A stretch of DNA of 64,000 nucleotides from Brasenia schreberi (lineage: Eukaryota; Streptophyta; Magnoliopsida; Nymphaeales; Cabombaceae): assembly GCA_036023115.1 (NCBI GenBank), contig JAYKKT010000047.1, positions 787,501 to 851,500 of the forward strand, read 5' to 3'. The notes beneath the pieces are model-generated. The model had not been told where the DNA came from and did not search any database. It saw only the letters and a list, made by a program, of their open reading frames with translations. A program made the translations under genes and the position numbers. The first letter of the stretch is position 1; each line of letters starts with the position of its first letter. Positions 12,590-26,035 of this stretch are shown piece by piece.

Positions 12590-14659
12590 CTACCCATAAA
12601 AGGGGCAAAACTCATAAGGATATATAATGAACCTCAGGGTAAAAAACGGAAGGCCATTAGCAGAAGATTACACAATGCATGAATCTAAGCAGCAGAAACA
12701 GTGTGTAACAGCACCATGGAATCAAAGCCATAGCCATATTACACGGATACTTCCACGAGTTGCATGGGCCCATGACACCCCATACTAAGCAGATGGATGC
12801 TTAAGTATCACGGAATGTCATAGGAATTCAAGATTAAAGTCAGATTTTGGCAATATACCTAAAACATGTTTTGCTTAAACGCATTGAAATATCTAAATAC
12901 TCTTAAAAGTGATGCCACTTCTGAAAATTCATGGTTAACTTTTCAAGCTAAAAAGGTCCCTCGTATTGGAGGATGTCAAGCCCAAATTCATTTTGAAATT
13001 TCCTATTTTAAGTTTGACTTTGAATAAAAAAAAAAGTATACCTATCCTTGAAAAAGCAAAACAACAACAACAACTAAGCCTTTTTTCATACTAGATGGAG
13101 TCAGCTACATGGATTCTTTGTTTCTACAGAGCTCTAAGTTCGACAAAGTTTTACGCTGGCTGTCGGAAGCCTAACAAACCCCCTTCCTTTATGTGGGCTT
13201 GGGACCGACCATGCAAGGGTGATCCCTTACATGGGCGGAGTTATCCTTGAAAAAGCAAGAATTATAAAAAATAACATCATTGTTAAGGGTATTGTAAACA
13301 TTTCAATTTCTTCAGTGCCTCTTCAACATCTATCACAACTAGTTAAGTTAATCAACCTGTATGCGTGTAGAGGGAGAGTGTAAGAGATGCACACTAGGGC
13401 CATCTAAAGTTCAGGGTTCTCGCTCAACTACATATGACTTAAAAGATGCCATTTAGAATGGCTGGCTTATTAAAAGACTAATTTGAATTGATTGATTTAG
13501 AAGGGAAAATTTTGATTCTACCAAACAGGAATTTTTGAAATGTTCTGGACGGTTGATTACTGAGTCTGAAAGTCTCTAAACCTGTTTACATGTTGAAATT
13601 GGGAGATAGGTACCAACTTTTAAAATAACCACATCACATATGCCATATCCGTGAGGCTTGACTTGAGCTGATAAAAGATAAAGCTATTTCACATATATTA
13701 TATCCCTGGGGCTTGATTGGATTCCGCCTGTGACACCTTTAGGCTAAAAAGAAGGTAATTCATTTGATTCAAGATCCATGATCAAGATTGACATATTACT
13801 GTTGTGAAAAAGTTATTTGTTGATTAGGCTAGCCTATGTGCTTGTCTTAGATGAAGAACTGCCATGATTGAATCATGGAAACCACCATGACCTTTGAAAA
13901 AACTGCAGGTACTTTGTAACCTAAAAAACTGGCTCATTGTTGATGATACTTCCAGTTTTATTTCTTCTTCGAGATGAAACGCACTCAAAGCTAATTTTGT
14001 CATGATTCTGCTATTCCTTGTTTGATTCTTTTCCCATGAGTTGGTCTGAAACTTTATTCAACCAACTCTACTCTGTTATTAGGCTCTTAGAATTAGAGCA
14101 GCGCAAATGCTTTTAGCATTGCACTTAGGTGAATTTAAGTAAATCATGATGATGGAAGATGTGACTCATTTATACTAATCTACCTTTTTGGTAATTGGGC
14201 CTCTCAGAAGACAAGCTTTCTGGTTAGACTATATGTGGCCCATGTCATTAATCACAACAGCATGAAAAGAAATTGAAAATCATGAACCAATGAGCGAAAT
14301 CCTCAAGGACCTGAGGCTGAAACGAGAAAAGATACTAAATAGACAGATCCTTTAAATTCAATTGAGTGGATGATCCCAATATACAAGCATTCAATGTGTC
14401 AAATGCATCCATAAAACACAAGAACCAGATGATACCAAAATATGTAATTGCTATGAGAGCATCAAAACAGGTAAACAAATAGGAGTTAGAATTGACACTC
14501 CAAAATGTTTTTATTAATCAACATTTCTATTTTCTTTCTTACATCATCACAATGCAAATTTTTGTCGCTGCATGAAAATGGATTTACAGAACATGAAGTG
14601 ATCATTTGAACTTAATCAATATTCCCAACCAAGGGCAAGGCGATCATAGTAATGATAAG
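12590..14659. other. spacer between two minus-strand genes
   Basis: Apart from the small retroposon at 13060-13241, nothing was recognised. The stretch should hold the 3' UTR of the Agenet/ENT gene (just below 14660) and, if the gene at 9.7-12.6 kb is real, its missing upstream exons or promoter. I looked on the minus strand for an exon ending in phase 1 and found none I could defend. Confidence 0.4.
13060..13241 (-). mobile_element. short RTE-derived retroposon with 17-bp target duplication
   Basis: tatccttgaaaaagcaa is repeated exactly at 13043-13059 and 13242-13258. Read on the minus strand, the 182-bp insert starts with a head also found at 15868 (CTCCGCCCATGTAAGGGATC). It then has a segment that includes GGCTTCCGACAGCCAGCGTA, followed by the RTE 3' block and GTT-type tail. 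No coding capacity is left. Confidence 0.9.
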
Positions 14660-16977
14660 CTACAAGTTCCTTAGTTGCAACAAATGTTCATCATTTGAGA
14701 TATTAAGAGAGAGGCGGAGATCTGTCAAGATTGCTTCCCGCTCCCAACTTAAGGGGCCAGAAGCATAAAATGCCCGCAATGTAGAATGATATGCAAGCAA
14801 GTCCATAGCATGGATATGTACTGCTATTTCTTCCTGAGAAAGTTTAAAAATGTTCCCAGATCGGGACTCACAGGATGACCCAGCATCATCATCGTTATTT
14901 TTTTCAATAGGTACCCTAATTGGAGTCCTGGAGTTATTGCAAGTATAGAATGGGGCGTTGTTACCGCTACAGCTAGCAATGGAGGAACAAGTACTCTCTT
15001 CAGTGACATTTACAGGTCTTATGCAATTGGAAGAAGTATGACCATTTAAATCTTCTCTTGCTATATCCGTGATGTAAGAACGAAATGTTTCACCTCTAGT
15101 GGAAGTATGCAAGCCATTCTCACCCAATGGTGTTTCTAGAAAAGAAACAGCACCTACCTTGTTAGGCAGTGAGGGCAACATACTTGAGAGTGGCCCTTCA
15201 CATGCTCCCAACTTTTTGGTTGCATTTCTCTTCTTCCTTTTACAAAGGGCTCTAATAGATGCCTCATCAGGGCATGACTCAGGGAGAAGAGATGCAATTC
15301 TCTTTAAATTCCTAGAGCAGTTGGCGCTGCCCTTGAGAAAGTTATCTCCAGTCCCCTCTTCATTCATGAGGCATTTCCTTGAACGAAAATCCGATCTCCA
15401 ATAACTGGTTTCATCAGTCTGAACCACTTTTTCATAAAAATCTTTTATGACACCGCCCTGCAAAAATCATACAAAAAACATTGCTTAGCAACTCAAGCAG
15501 TTCATATTAAAAATAAAAATGGAACATACATCTTATACCAGAGAAGGTGAAAGATATTACATGTCGTACAACAAGGTAACAACAATGATGTTGCATGCAT
15601 ACATATTCAGAAACAAATGATAGAAGACTTGGATTGGTGACTGCAATGCACAACAACTACTACTACAACTAAGCCTTTTCCCATGCTAGATGGGGCCGGC
15701 TAGATGGATTCTTTGTTTCCACAGAGCCCTATCATAATTTGTAGAATCCATGGTAAATAAGTCCGACAAAGTTTTACGCTAGCTGTCGGAAGCCTAACGC
15801 AACCCTCCTCTATCCGGGCTTAGGACCGACCATGCAAGGGTGATCCCTTACATGGACGGAGTTTTACCGCAATGCACAACTATATTGAAAAAATCAATCA
15901 AGGACCTCATGCAAAGAGACATATGCAAACAGTCAAATACAAGAGCAATACATATGGTTAACCTCCATAAGTGAGGTTTCAAGAGCCTTTCTTGATCTCT
16001 ACAAGAGATCAAACAAAAAAGCTGAATTAACTAAGTCTTGGACCGATAGACAAACGGATAAGGCATAAATGAAGCATGTGCTGATTGTGAAAGATAAAAC
16101 ACAAGGACCTCATCCAGGGAGACATATGCAAACAGGTAGATGCTTTGTGCTTTTGGATGAGAAAAGGGGAATCAGAAATTGTCAAATCTGTGTGAGGGGG
16201 GAGAGAGGGAGAGAGATTAAATTTTCTCAAGTTGGAAACTGAACACTAGTATGGGGACTTCAATCACATTACACAACACCAAACTCGTATAATGAATCTC
16301 CTAAGGATATAAAGTATAAGAAGTGCCAAATGTTAACTTGTGAAAACCAACTTGAAGCATCTATGGGACCCTTGATTTGACCAACAGACACAGCCCCAAA
16401 GAATAATCTTGTAAACTAGCCAGCTACTGAATAGATAGAAACAACATGGAGTGAATGCAGCAACCTCATGTTTCTCACTGATATTACGGTAATCTGGAAA
16501 ACAATATCAAACCACAAAACAAGGTTCACAATCGGCTCCAAAATTAACATAGAAATGAAAAACTGTCAGTACCTTGCCTACAGAAGCCCATTTGTTCCCA
16601 TCCCACTCTTGTTGAATACGAATATTCATTTTATGAATTTTTGTGCCCTTTTCTGGACAGCCAAACCTGACAAGACACCAATCTCTTGAAAGAATCTGCA
16701 CAATTTCTCCAACTCGCCAACAAAGAGGATCAGATATTTCAACCATATCACCAGCCATAAAATTTTTGCAATCACCAAGCGTATGGGTGCACAAAGGCCG
16801 AAGCTCCTCATAATTCACAGCATCAACAACCCTATCCCCATCACTGTTAACAAGTTTCTCATATCTGACACAGTATGTATGATCATATTTTGAAATGATT
16901 TTTGCAGTCCACCAAGAACCAAACACCAAGTCTTTGCTCCTCCATACCTCAACCATGTTACCTTCTTCAAAATCCAT
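14660..16977 (-). CDS. Agenet/Tudor-like and ENT domain protein, 2 coding exons
   Basis: Coding exons 16977-16573 and 15457-14660 join in phase 0 to 400 residues. Residues about 1-70 (MDFEEGNMVEVWRSKD, FGSWWTAKIISKYDHTYCVR) and about 75-130 (GDMVEISDPLCWRVGEIVQI) form two Agenet repeats. These are plant Tudor-like folds that usually read methylated histone tails or bind chromatin and RNA. A basic stretch (KRKKRN) near residue 190 could be a nuclear signal. Residues about 340-400 (IHAMDLLAYHSTLRAFYASG, LSWEREAILTDLRLSL) form an ENT domain as in EMSY. The order Agenet first, ENT last fits the plant Tudor-like group more than the EML proteins, where ENT is N-terminal. An acceptor at 16997-16999 (CAG) just upstream of the ATG implies a 5'-UTR intron. 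The function is inferred from domains only. Confidence 0.88.
15655..15868 (-). mobile_element. short RTE-derived retroposon with 12-bp target duplication
   Basis: gcaatgcacaac flanks the insert at 15643-15654 and 15869-15880. On the minus strand it shows the same head and RTE tail as the element at 13060-13241, in the same order and at nearly the same length (214 against 182 bp). It lies in the intron of the Agenet/ENT gene, in the same direction as the gene. Confidence 0.88.
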
Positions 16978-18240
16978 GATTGTTAGCACCTCTGATCTGT
17001 ATAATGGAAAGACGTCAGTGAGCACTTTTATTATAAAAGACCGAAGCTAATCAAAGGGATGGAAAACAAGGATAAAATCAGAAATTACAGTAAACATACA
17101 TGTGGATATCAACGTACAGAAAGAACTGTTAATTTTGCAACACTCAAAATGAGCATAAAGCTTTTATCTGTGCTTTGTACAAATAATGACAGGGAAGGTA
17201 TCTGGTGAACTCTCGACTTTGAAAATGTTAGCACATAACACTAACAGTTTTCAATATCGAATTCTCAATTCATTATTGAGTACATCATGGTCCATAATTC
17301 AAAACAGAAGTACTAGATAGTAGGACGACCACATACCAATAGAATTTGCAAGGATAAGCCACCTTGGATGAAAGATGATGACATTGTTATATGAGTAGCC
17401 TAGCACGATTTCTTCTAGAAAAAACCTCTAAGAACAATTAGATACGTCTTGACAGATTTTAGTTACATAAACTTTAGATTAATTTTACAATAACTTGAAT
17501 TTTGGCATCCCAGAATAGTCTGCAACAAACACAAGTAAAACTCACAGATGAAAACACGTACATGAAAAGAAAATAAGAAAGGCATATTAAAATTGGTCGA
17601 TCTTCAAAGCAACAACAACAAAAACCTTAAAAGTCAAACAACTTCTAAAAAATGATAACTTCCTATGGAGTATTGGAGAAATTCCTGTGTTTCATCTCGA
17701 ATCCGGAATTATCACCCGTGCATATTTCTCCACGTTCAGATTAGGGATGCACATCCTTCACTTCCCCAAAAATTCCAGCATAATAACTAAAACTCAAAAG
17801 ACCGAATTTCGCACAGAAGTAAACGAAAACTTCACAATAAATCACCGAAAATCAACTAGCTTCACGAGTCCAATAACAATTTCTGTGAGTAAACACTAAA
17901 AAAAGTCGCAGAGAAACTTTAAATCGTATCCTCCAGGCATCCTCTAAAGCGACGGAAAGACAAATGACGATCAACGAAAAGCAAAGGTCTTGTATTTACT
18001 AAATTGAATAAATTACCAAAAAAAAAAGTCACGAGAGAGAGAAGAGGAGAGAAAGACCTAAAATCATGAAACGCTCTTCCTATCCATCAAGATAAATGAG
18101 AAGGAAAAACTAATAGTACTGAGATCGCAAATTTCACAACAGATAGAGAGAGAGATAGAAGGAGAGAAAGACCTGACAGTCAGAAGATCGGTAGACGATC
18201 GAACGGAAAACGATCCTGATGAGCAGTCACCAACTCCAAC
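16978..18240 (-). other. 5' UTR and leader intron of the Agenet/ENT gene
   Basis: The acceptor just before the ATG (cag at 16999-16997 on the minus strand) implies a leader intron. Plausible donors are cag/gtcttt near 18170 and ag/gtcttt near 18056. The GA-rich stretch 18030-18180 (CT-rich on the transcribed strand) fits a plant 5' leader, and transcription probably starts near 18200-18250. No coding exon is seen. Confidence 0.4.
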
Positions 18241-18359
18241 CCTAACTCTAAATTTTCGGCCTTAATGAACGGTCACCGCCAAAAATAGGACGGTAATTTC
18301 TGAAATCTGCAAGGACTCTCCTATATGCAATTATGTGAAAAAGGGTACGTTTCGGGTTC

Positions 18360-18799
18360 GACGTACCCGGATCCGGATTAGAATCGAACGGAGAAGGCTA
18401 GAAGCCCTTCGATGAATCGACGGAATCCGGGTCCGCTTAGTTGTTTACTTTAGTTGGATCCAGCTACTTGGGTATTCCAACCCGGATACCGAAGCACGTT
18501 CATTTTGGGCTAGGGGTGCCAAGTGAGGTCAATGTGTTGGTTACCTGGTCCAGTCAAAATCAGGTTGACCCAAAACAGTACCCGATTTTTTTATCAGGTC
18601 CATTTTCAACACCGAAAACAACTCGAGTTGGGTTCGGAAGGGAAAGGATCCAGAAACCATAGAGGTTTCAAATCGGGTGAACAAGTCCAGTCAAGATCAG
18701 GTTGACCAAAACACCACTCATTTTTCTTGTTCAGGTCCATCTTTAACACCCGGAATGCAACGCGCACCGGGCATCAACCCGACAACAACCTGGTGATAC
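18360..18799. repeat. duplicated low-copy repeat
   Basis: The block ggtccagtcaaaatcaggtt at about 18547 and its relative agtccagtcaagatcaggtt at about 18683 are followed by parallel sequences (caggtccat, aacacc). This gives a degenerate direct repeat with a period near 137 bp. No known element end was recognised. Confidence 0.5.

Positions 18800-18848
<49 letters not shown>
18800..18848. repeat. compound (TA)n(TG)n microsatellite
   Basis: A TA run passes directly into a TG run of about 15 units. It is simple sequence with no attached element. Confidence 0.95.
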
Positions 18849-19355
18849 TGCAATGTATATGCATACATATAAGCATCAAAATATACATTTTTTCAATACA
18901 ACATAAAATTTACGCTATATATACAGATGTTCAGGTTGGGCCAGGCACAGGGACCGACCCGGTTTTCTCAGGTCACTTTGGAACAACCTGATCCCAACCT
19001 TGAGGTGCTTAATTCCCCAATCCGGACGCGGTCTTTTTGGCTGGTTCTTGTTAAATGAAGTCTTGTTTTCGTGATGAACTAACCTTTGAACTTGTCGCAA
19101 ACGGATCATCATTCTTTTATTCAATGGTCCTTCGTTTACGTAAAGTCTTTGTTTGGAAAAACTAAAAGACAAGCCTTCATCTACCTTTTCTTTGCTTCGA
19201 TAATGCCTTCAACTTTAGCTTGGCGTATGGAGCTCCTACAATTGCTTCAGCGTGGAATGTTCTTGGTTCTGGAAATGCCTTTAGCTCCTCAATCTATTAT
19301 GTGGCCCGAAATCCATCTTAGCGGAACAACTGTTTGGGTATATGTAGGGGTGTCC
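18849..19355. other. spacer, nothing firmly recognised
   Basis: A minus-strand open frame at 18915-19172 and a plus-strand one at 19086-19409 lack recognisable motifs. In another plus-strand frame, 19190-19315 reads as FDNAFNFSLAYGAPT, AWNVLGSGNAFSS and YYVARNPS before a stop. This could be a fragment of a lost gene, but no family could be named. Confidence 0.3.
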
Positions 19356-19520
19356 AGTGGCGGACCTACATTGAGCCGAGGTGAGGCGGCCGCCCCACCT
19401 GAAATTTGAGAAAACGATAGGGCATGACTGAATCCACGAGCATGATGGATGGCTCACCCCACCTTAAAGACTTTGATAGGTTATTTGCTCCACCCTAACA
19501 AAAACTCTAGATCCGCCACT
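19356..19520. mobile_element. MITE-like element with GTGGCGGA terminal inverted repeats
   Basis: The left end agtggcggacctac and right end tagatccgccact form an imperfect inverted repeat of about 13 bp enclosing 165 bp. The interior carries GCCGCCCCACC and GGCTCACCCCACC blocks. A related element with the same ends is at 36151-36325. No clear target duplication was seen. Confidence 0.55.
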
Positions 19521-19633
19521 CGGGGTGGCTCAATATGAGTTGAGGCCTAAGCAAAAATTGGATGCTATACGTGATTAAAAATTTTGATGCTTAAGCTACA
19601 AGTGGCTTGATAATGAAATTGGAACTATAGTTT

Positions 19634-19857
19634 TGTTGGATTTAATGTTAATTAAAGTTTGATTAATTAAACTCATGTGCATTAATAATATTTAATTCGT
19701 GTTTGGTATATCTTAATATTCAATTGATACATCGTTGATATATATATGAAAGTCCTAAGTATAAAAAGTCATATGTGAGGGACTTGTGCATGTGAAGACT
19801 AAGAGAAGACAAAGTTTAGTCTTGTAATGAAGAATGAGACAAACTCACATGTCCTTT
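19634..19857 (+). repeat. 5' LTR (recognisable part) of the copia relic
   Basis: It matches 23971-24196 with scattered substitutions and small indels (for example aaaaagtcatat and gacaaagtttagtc in both). Beyond 19857 similarity is weak, with one later matching patch near 19922 (gcgca..gggctt). This suggests an internal deletion in this LTR. Confidence 0.75.
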
Positions 19858-22800
19858 TATATAGTTTATAACTTATAAACTTTAGTTCAAAGAGCTTTAA
19901 GAGGACATGTTATATTACATGCGCATTGGGCTGGGCTTGAGAAGGTCTATCTTATTAGAGGAAAAATTTGTGACCGAATAGGTTCACGAGTTTAAGTTTT
20001 ATGCCATGGTCTAAAAGAACCCGAGATTGAGTTTTCTGATAAGTTTATTATTATGTTTATTATTGAAAATTTTCTTTAAGTCTTTAGAGGGTTTTGATCT
20101 ATATCTCAAGCATAAAAATGTTAAGAGGACCCTTGATAACATCATGTTATATATAACAATAAGAGAAGATCATATAAGTCATAAACTAGTTATTCCTATA
20201 TACAACACCCTTAAGGTAAACCTAACGGTTGGAAGGAAACAACCTAGTGATTCTAAAGGAAAACAGTCAAAGCATAAAGCAAAGGTCAAGATCCAAAAGA
20301 AATATAACAAAAAACCATGTTGACTTTGTTATTAGGTTAGACATTGGGTGAGAGATTGTCCCTTAAGAAAAGTCAAGAAACTTGTCGTCATTCAAAGAGT
20401 TATTGTCAACATGGTGACCATAATGCCTACTTGTGACGTTATCTATCTCTTAAACCTCATATTCTATCTATTTATGATCCACAATACTGGATTATACACA
20501 CTGCCTAATGTGCATGTTTGTGTTGACCAATCTTTTTTTGTGTCTTAAAAGATTGTTTGTGACATAACTGTGATCAAAGAAGATCATTTGATTATTAAAG
20601 TCAAGGGCGAAGACCGTGTTGACTTAAGTTTCCTTCAATAAAGGTTTTAACTCTTTAAAGAGTTATGCACATTCCAACTATTCATTGAAGTATCCTCAAT
20701 GGTCTTATTTTAGTTAAAAAAAGGTTAAGGATAGATTACAAATCTAATAAAATCGTAATTACATGACTTAGTATATGGTGTTTCTTTAGGAATGACTATT
20801 TTTGTGATGTATAAGGTTTGTTTAAAATTCATTTAAAACCAATTATTGATTCTTGTATAAATTTTAATCATAATAAAATATCTACTTCTACTTGTTCTTT
20901 TTTTATGTACAATATTTCATCATCTGGTATGTAGCATGCTAGGCTGAGTCATTTAAACTTTGACTCCATGAAAAGAATAATGAACTTAAATTTTATCCAT
21001 AAGGATGTCATAGATAGAAAACAAAAATGGTGTATATGTGTGCAAAAGAATCAACTTAGGAAACTTTTTCATACGGTTGACATGAAATCCAAAATTTTAA
21101 ATTTAGTGGACACTAATATGTGTGAATTTAAATGAATGACTACTATAGACAAACTCAAACTAAGAAGGTATTTAAATGATCCATGTCTAATAGAGGAGAG
21201 TATACCTCAAACTTTTTTAATAATACTTTTAAAACAACAACATTATTCATAAGATTACTACCCCGTATTCTCCCATTATAATAAGATAGTTGAACGAAAT
21301 AATAGAACCATATATGATATGGTTAATGTTTTACTTTAAAGTTATAGGTTACTTACTTACATGTGGGGAAGCATTGAGTATGGTTTACAATATTCTAAAT
21401 AGAGTTACCTATAAGCATAAAGAAAGTGGTCCCTTTGAGCTTTGAATTGATCGAAAAACTAGTCTCAAATATCTTAAAGTATAGAGTGTCTTCCGAACGT
21501 ATTCATCTCTTAACACAAGAGAAAAAAATTGAGACTTAAAACAATAAATGTTATATTTATGGATTACATAAAGACGAGTTATGAGTACAAAGTTTTTATA
21601 ATTAAATTTGATATTTCTCGTATAAATGTCAACACAATAGTTGAGATCAACGATGCTACATTATTTGAGAATATATTTTTCATGAAGATGAGAGTTCCCC
21701 AAAGTGTATCTATTAGAGATCCTGACCCTACCTACAACTGATTTCATTCTCTATAATATGGAAGTGATGACATATGTGGGGTTGACCCTTATTGTGTTGT
21801 TTCTAATTCAGATGACTACGAGGAAATAATCAAACCAATGAAAAGTAAACATCATATGATATTAAAGGACTTTGAAAGTGACAAAGTCAGTTTCAATGTC
21901 GATGATGATCCTATCACCTTTTAATAGGTTATCACCTTATCCGAGGATAAGTTTTAGAAGGAAGTCGTTAGTAATGAAATCCAGTCAATTCTGACAATAG
22001 AACTTGGGAATTGGTGATTTTGCCTCATGATTGTTTTATTGTGGGTTACAGGTGTATATTTAATAAGAAATTAAATAAAAACGAAATAATCAACAAGTAC
22101 AAAGTTAGGTTAGTTGCCAATAGATACACAAAAAGAAGAAATGGATTATTTCATTACTTATTCTTAGATGACCATCATATAAGTACTTATAACACTAACA
22201 TTCGTATATGACCTCACATGGATGTGGAGATTGTTTTCTTGCATTGTCACATTTATAAGGAAATTTATATGGATCAGCTCGAAGGATTTGTAGCCGGTGT
22301 GAATGAGTATAAGGTGTGTAAGCTTGTTAAATCATTATATGTTTTGAAACAAGCCCCTAAACAATGGCATAAAATTTTTAATAGTGTGATATCAACTTTT
22401 GACTTCATTTGTAATGATTAGGATAAGTATCTCTAGTATAAATCATTTAGTAATGCATTCATCGTTCTTTGACTATATGTAGATGATGTATTGTTGTTTG
22501 GTTGTAATATGAGAATAGTAATTGAGACTAAGTTGTTCTTATTTAGTAAGTTTTAGATAAAAGATATGGGTGTGATTGATGTGATTTTAGGGTTTAAAAT
22601 CGTAAGGTCTCCTGATAGTATAGTAATCTCTCAACCTTACTATATTGAGAAAGTTTTAGATAGATTTAGATATACAAATTGAATACCATTTTAGACTGCA
22701 TATGATTCATTTAAGGATTTATATAATAATGAAAGCAATATTTTCGTGTCTTAACTATGATATTATGAGATTATCAACAGTTTTACATATCTAACCAACT

Positions 22801-23970
22801 GTACACGATCAGATATTGCTTTTGTTATGGATAAGTTGAGTAGATACACCTGTTGTTTAGATACAATTTATTGAGAAACTAAAGGTAGAGTACTTCGCTA
22901 TATAAAGGGAATGATTTTTCTTTGACTTCATTACGATAAATATCATTTTGTTCTTCAAGGATTTAGTGATGCTAACTGGATAACAAAGAACTCTGAGAAT
23001 AATGTGATCACTATATATGTGTTTCTTATAAGTGGTGGCATTGTTACATTGAAATCTAAGAAACAAATTATTTTGGCATGTTCTCCCTTTAAGTCAAAAC
23101 TATGTTTTTTATAAGACTCGATTGAAAGTTAAATGACTTAAGGGACTTATGTACAATTTACCTATGATAAAAATTCATTTCCTATCATTTTAATACGTTG
23201 TGATAATATGAGTATCATTGCTAAGATAAATAGTTATAAGTACAACAAAAAACAATGGAGATAAATCCAATTGATACTAAAGTTTGTAAGGGCTTTTATG
23301 TTTGATAGGGTCATAAATGTAGATTTTGTTGGATTCAAAATTACAAATTTTGATAATTTGATTAAGAGACTATGAGTAGCCTTAGTTAAGAAAACTATGT
23401 TGAAGATGTGACTGAAACTCATGATTTATTCATAAGTAGTAGCAACCCAACTTAACTTAGTAGAGATCATATGAAGTAGACTCAATGTGTAGTAACAAGT
23501 TATTGGGTCAATATGATAACACTTTATATAATATGATACTTTTAGTATTTTTTCTCTCTCCCCTATAAACCTAAAGTGTTATGATTGTAAGTTTGGAAAG
23601 AGATTATTTTCTAAATGAAGTCGAGTTCTAGAACATGATGTTTACAGTACATGCTCAATTAAGTGATTGACATTGTGTGACTGCAATAGTAGAATTTGGT
23701 TGTTTCGTGAGATCAATTATGATACAGGATATTGATGTATAATCATTAATGCATCACTCTTAAAGATTACGTCATAACTTTTTATTATATTATTACCAAT
23801 AGACATCTTTACACCTAAGGTTTAGGTTCAAGACGTATATTCACCTAGTTCTTGTAATGATAATATTTGATAACTTAGGTAATGGTTCAAACCAAAAGGT
23901 ATCATTACTGAAAGCATAATATGATGACTGGTTTGAAAGGACACTTTATTTTTCAGGACTTTGTGAGGAT

Positions 23971-24651
23971 TGTTGGATTTAATATTAATTAAGGTTAGGT
24001 TAATTAAACTCATGTGCATTGAGAACATTTAATTCATGTTTAGTATCCCTTAATATTCAATAGATGCATTATTGATATATTTGAAAGTCTTAAAGTATAA
24101 AAAGTCATATATGAGGAACTTGTGCATGTGAAAACCAAGATAAGACAAAGTTTAGTCATATATTAAAGAATGACAGAAATCCACATGTCCTTTGGATCAC
24201 ACAGGTGCGCACCGAGTCGGGCTTGGGTTTGAGTTTGAAAATTGTTCTCTGTCTTTGATTTATTTTTTTACACGAAAAACTTTTGATCTAACGGCGAAAA
24301 GTGTTTACACGGGAATGGTTATAGGACGAAGAGGTGCATCATTTGGATCGGATCAATGATCCATGATTCATCACGCAACCTATAAATAAGGGATTGGGGC
24401 TCCCTAAGCTGGACTTATGCAATTAAACACACTCTATCCTCTGTCTCGCCTCTCCCTCTAATCGTGGTGTCTTCTACCCACAGTGACTACTCCCTACCCT
24501 CCTTTTTCTCCAGCCAAAGGTAACTAACGCGTGGTTGAAGTCGACTCAAACCAAGGTACATGGGCTTTGGATTGTTTATAAGTTTTATCCTGTGAGGAAA
24601 GCGAAGGTACCCATATGTACTTTATGATATAGTGTTGATTTATCTATGGCA
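23971..24651 (+). repeat. 3' LTR of the copia relic
   Basis: It starts TGTTGGATTT and ends, by proposal, with ..GGCA before agttt. Inside, ctataaataagg near 24380 is a good TATA box for the element's own promoter. The right boundary rests only on the CA end and possible 5-bp duplication. Confidence 0.55.
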
Positions 24652-24656
24652 AGTTT

Positions 24657-26035
24657 ACAAGGGCGACTCATAGTGATAAATGATAAATTTTCTTTATTGA
24701 TTACAGTTTGCTTGTATTTTCTGTACGGTTTGTTTATGCCTTACTTTGGATCAATGACTGTTATTGATTGGGACATGTTTCTAATTGTTGTATATTGGTT
24801 TCTTATGCATTCATTTCTACAGTTTTTTACAACACATTTATAACAAGTTTCAATTCTTGTCATAACCTCTATACCTTGTTTTTTTATCTCACCAGCGGCC
24901 CATCCCTAGGGTGAGGGTTTGAGTTCCATCGTATGAGCCTCGCTATCAAACACCTCCTAAGGGGCCATTTGATACAAGGGCTCATGACCGTTGTTAATCA
25001 TACATGGGTCTCATCTCGTATAATGGCCCTGCTTTTGATTGCAAAAAGCGACCCACTCGATAGGGTGGGCTACTGGAGATAGTATTGCAGGCATGGGGCT
25101 GTAATCAAACATGTGTTATGGAACTATGGGCCTCAATCAACAATTTAGGTGCCAACACGTTCTCAATGCAAACGGAGAACTCTAAGACATGGAAAAACAG
25201 GTTCTGCGTAACTTGTATTTCTATTTTTTTATTGAAGGAGTCACATCTCTCTTTCTCCCGAGCTTGAAGGAACTGTTTCTTCTCAAACGACAAGACAAAA
25301 CTAGTTTCAAATCGCAAAGCAATGCTGAACCCGATTCACGGGTCCTGGTTCTAGAGAAGTCTGCGTCCTAATCCTGAGAGTTCCAGGCTTCTTAACTCCA
25401 AGAGTTCCACAATGCAAACGAGCCGTAATAGAAACAAAATCTTCTTATGTTAAACTTCATAAATGCCACAAGTAACAGTTAGAATAGAGAGCCCAACAGA
25501 AAAGCAGTGTTCATGCATTGTTCTCGCTTCTTCTACCGCTCTCATTCTTCACATTTCTTAAGTTACGACTTAGCATCTACCTCGATCGAGACAAGTTGAT
25601 CCAAACTATATTGTCGTGTGTACGGAGGAGATGATGGCCATCATGCAGTTACTTTGCAGCTTCATACCCTCAAAACAACAAAAGCACGAAAATATTTTTA
25701 TTTCAATAGAGTGGTGTTCTTGAGCTTGAATTGCTTGACAGTTTCACAGGGAAGCAAACGATAACCAATACTAGAATAAAACAGAAGTATTTAGTTAAAA
25801 AAGTACAATTTTAGAATTTAAATCTCAAGCTGATTTCACTGTAATCCCTCCTCTAAAGGGATACTGATATGTTTATTGGATTAGAACTCATACTTGTAAA
25901 ACCCTTCTTCTGCTCTCGGCATCATTAATGAGCTTATTAGAACCGGTATGTAATTTTGATATCACTCTAATGTTTTTGTTATAGCAAAGTGATGCCATTG
26001 GACTTGAGTTACTTGGCACGACACTGTTGAAGAGG
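24657..26035. other. spacer upstream of the EF-hand gene, nothing recognised
   Basis: No exon or element end was supported. The short open frames near 25085-25371 on both strands overlap one another and have no protein character. Confidence 0.4.

Larger units (their letters stand above)
19634..24651 (+). mobile_element. Ty1/copia LTR retrotransposon, dead, with two recognisable LTRs
   Basis: Two similar direct repeats begin with TGTTGGATTTAAT at 19634 and 23971. Between them decayed copia domains lie in order. The gag zinc knuckle is near 20320-20370 (HWVRDCPLRKVKK). RT fragments lie at 22040-22420 (CIFNKKLNKNEI, YKVCKLVKSLYVLKQAPKQW), then YVDDVLLFG near 22480. RNase H lies at 22960-23100 (GFSDANW). 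Stops and frameshifts are many. The sequence agttt stands directly before the 5' LTR (19629-19633) and after a CA at 24651 (24652-24656), a possible 5-bp target duplication that would set the right end. That end is a proposal, because the 5' LTR has lost most of its right half. Confidence 0.8.
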
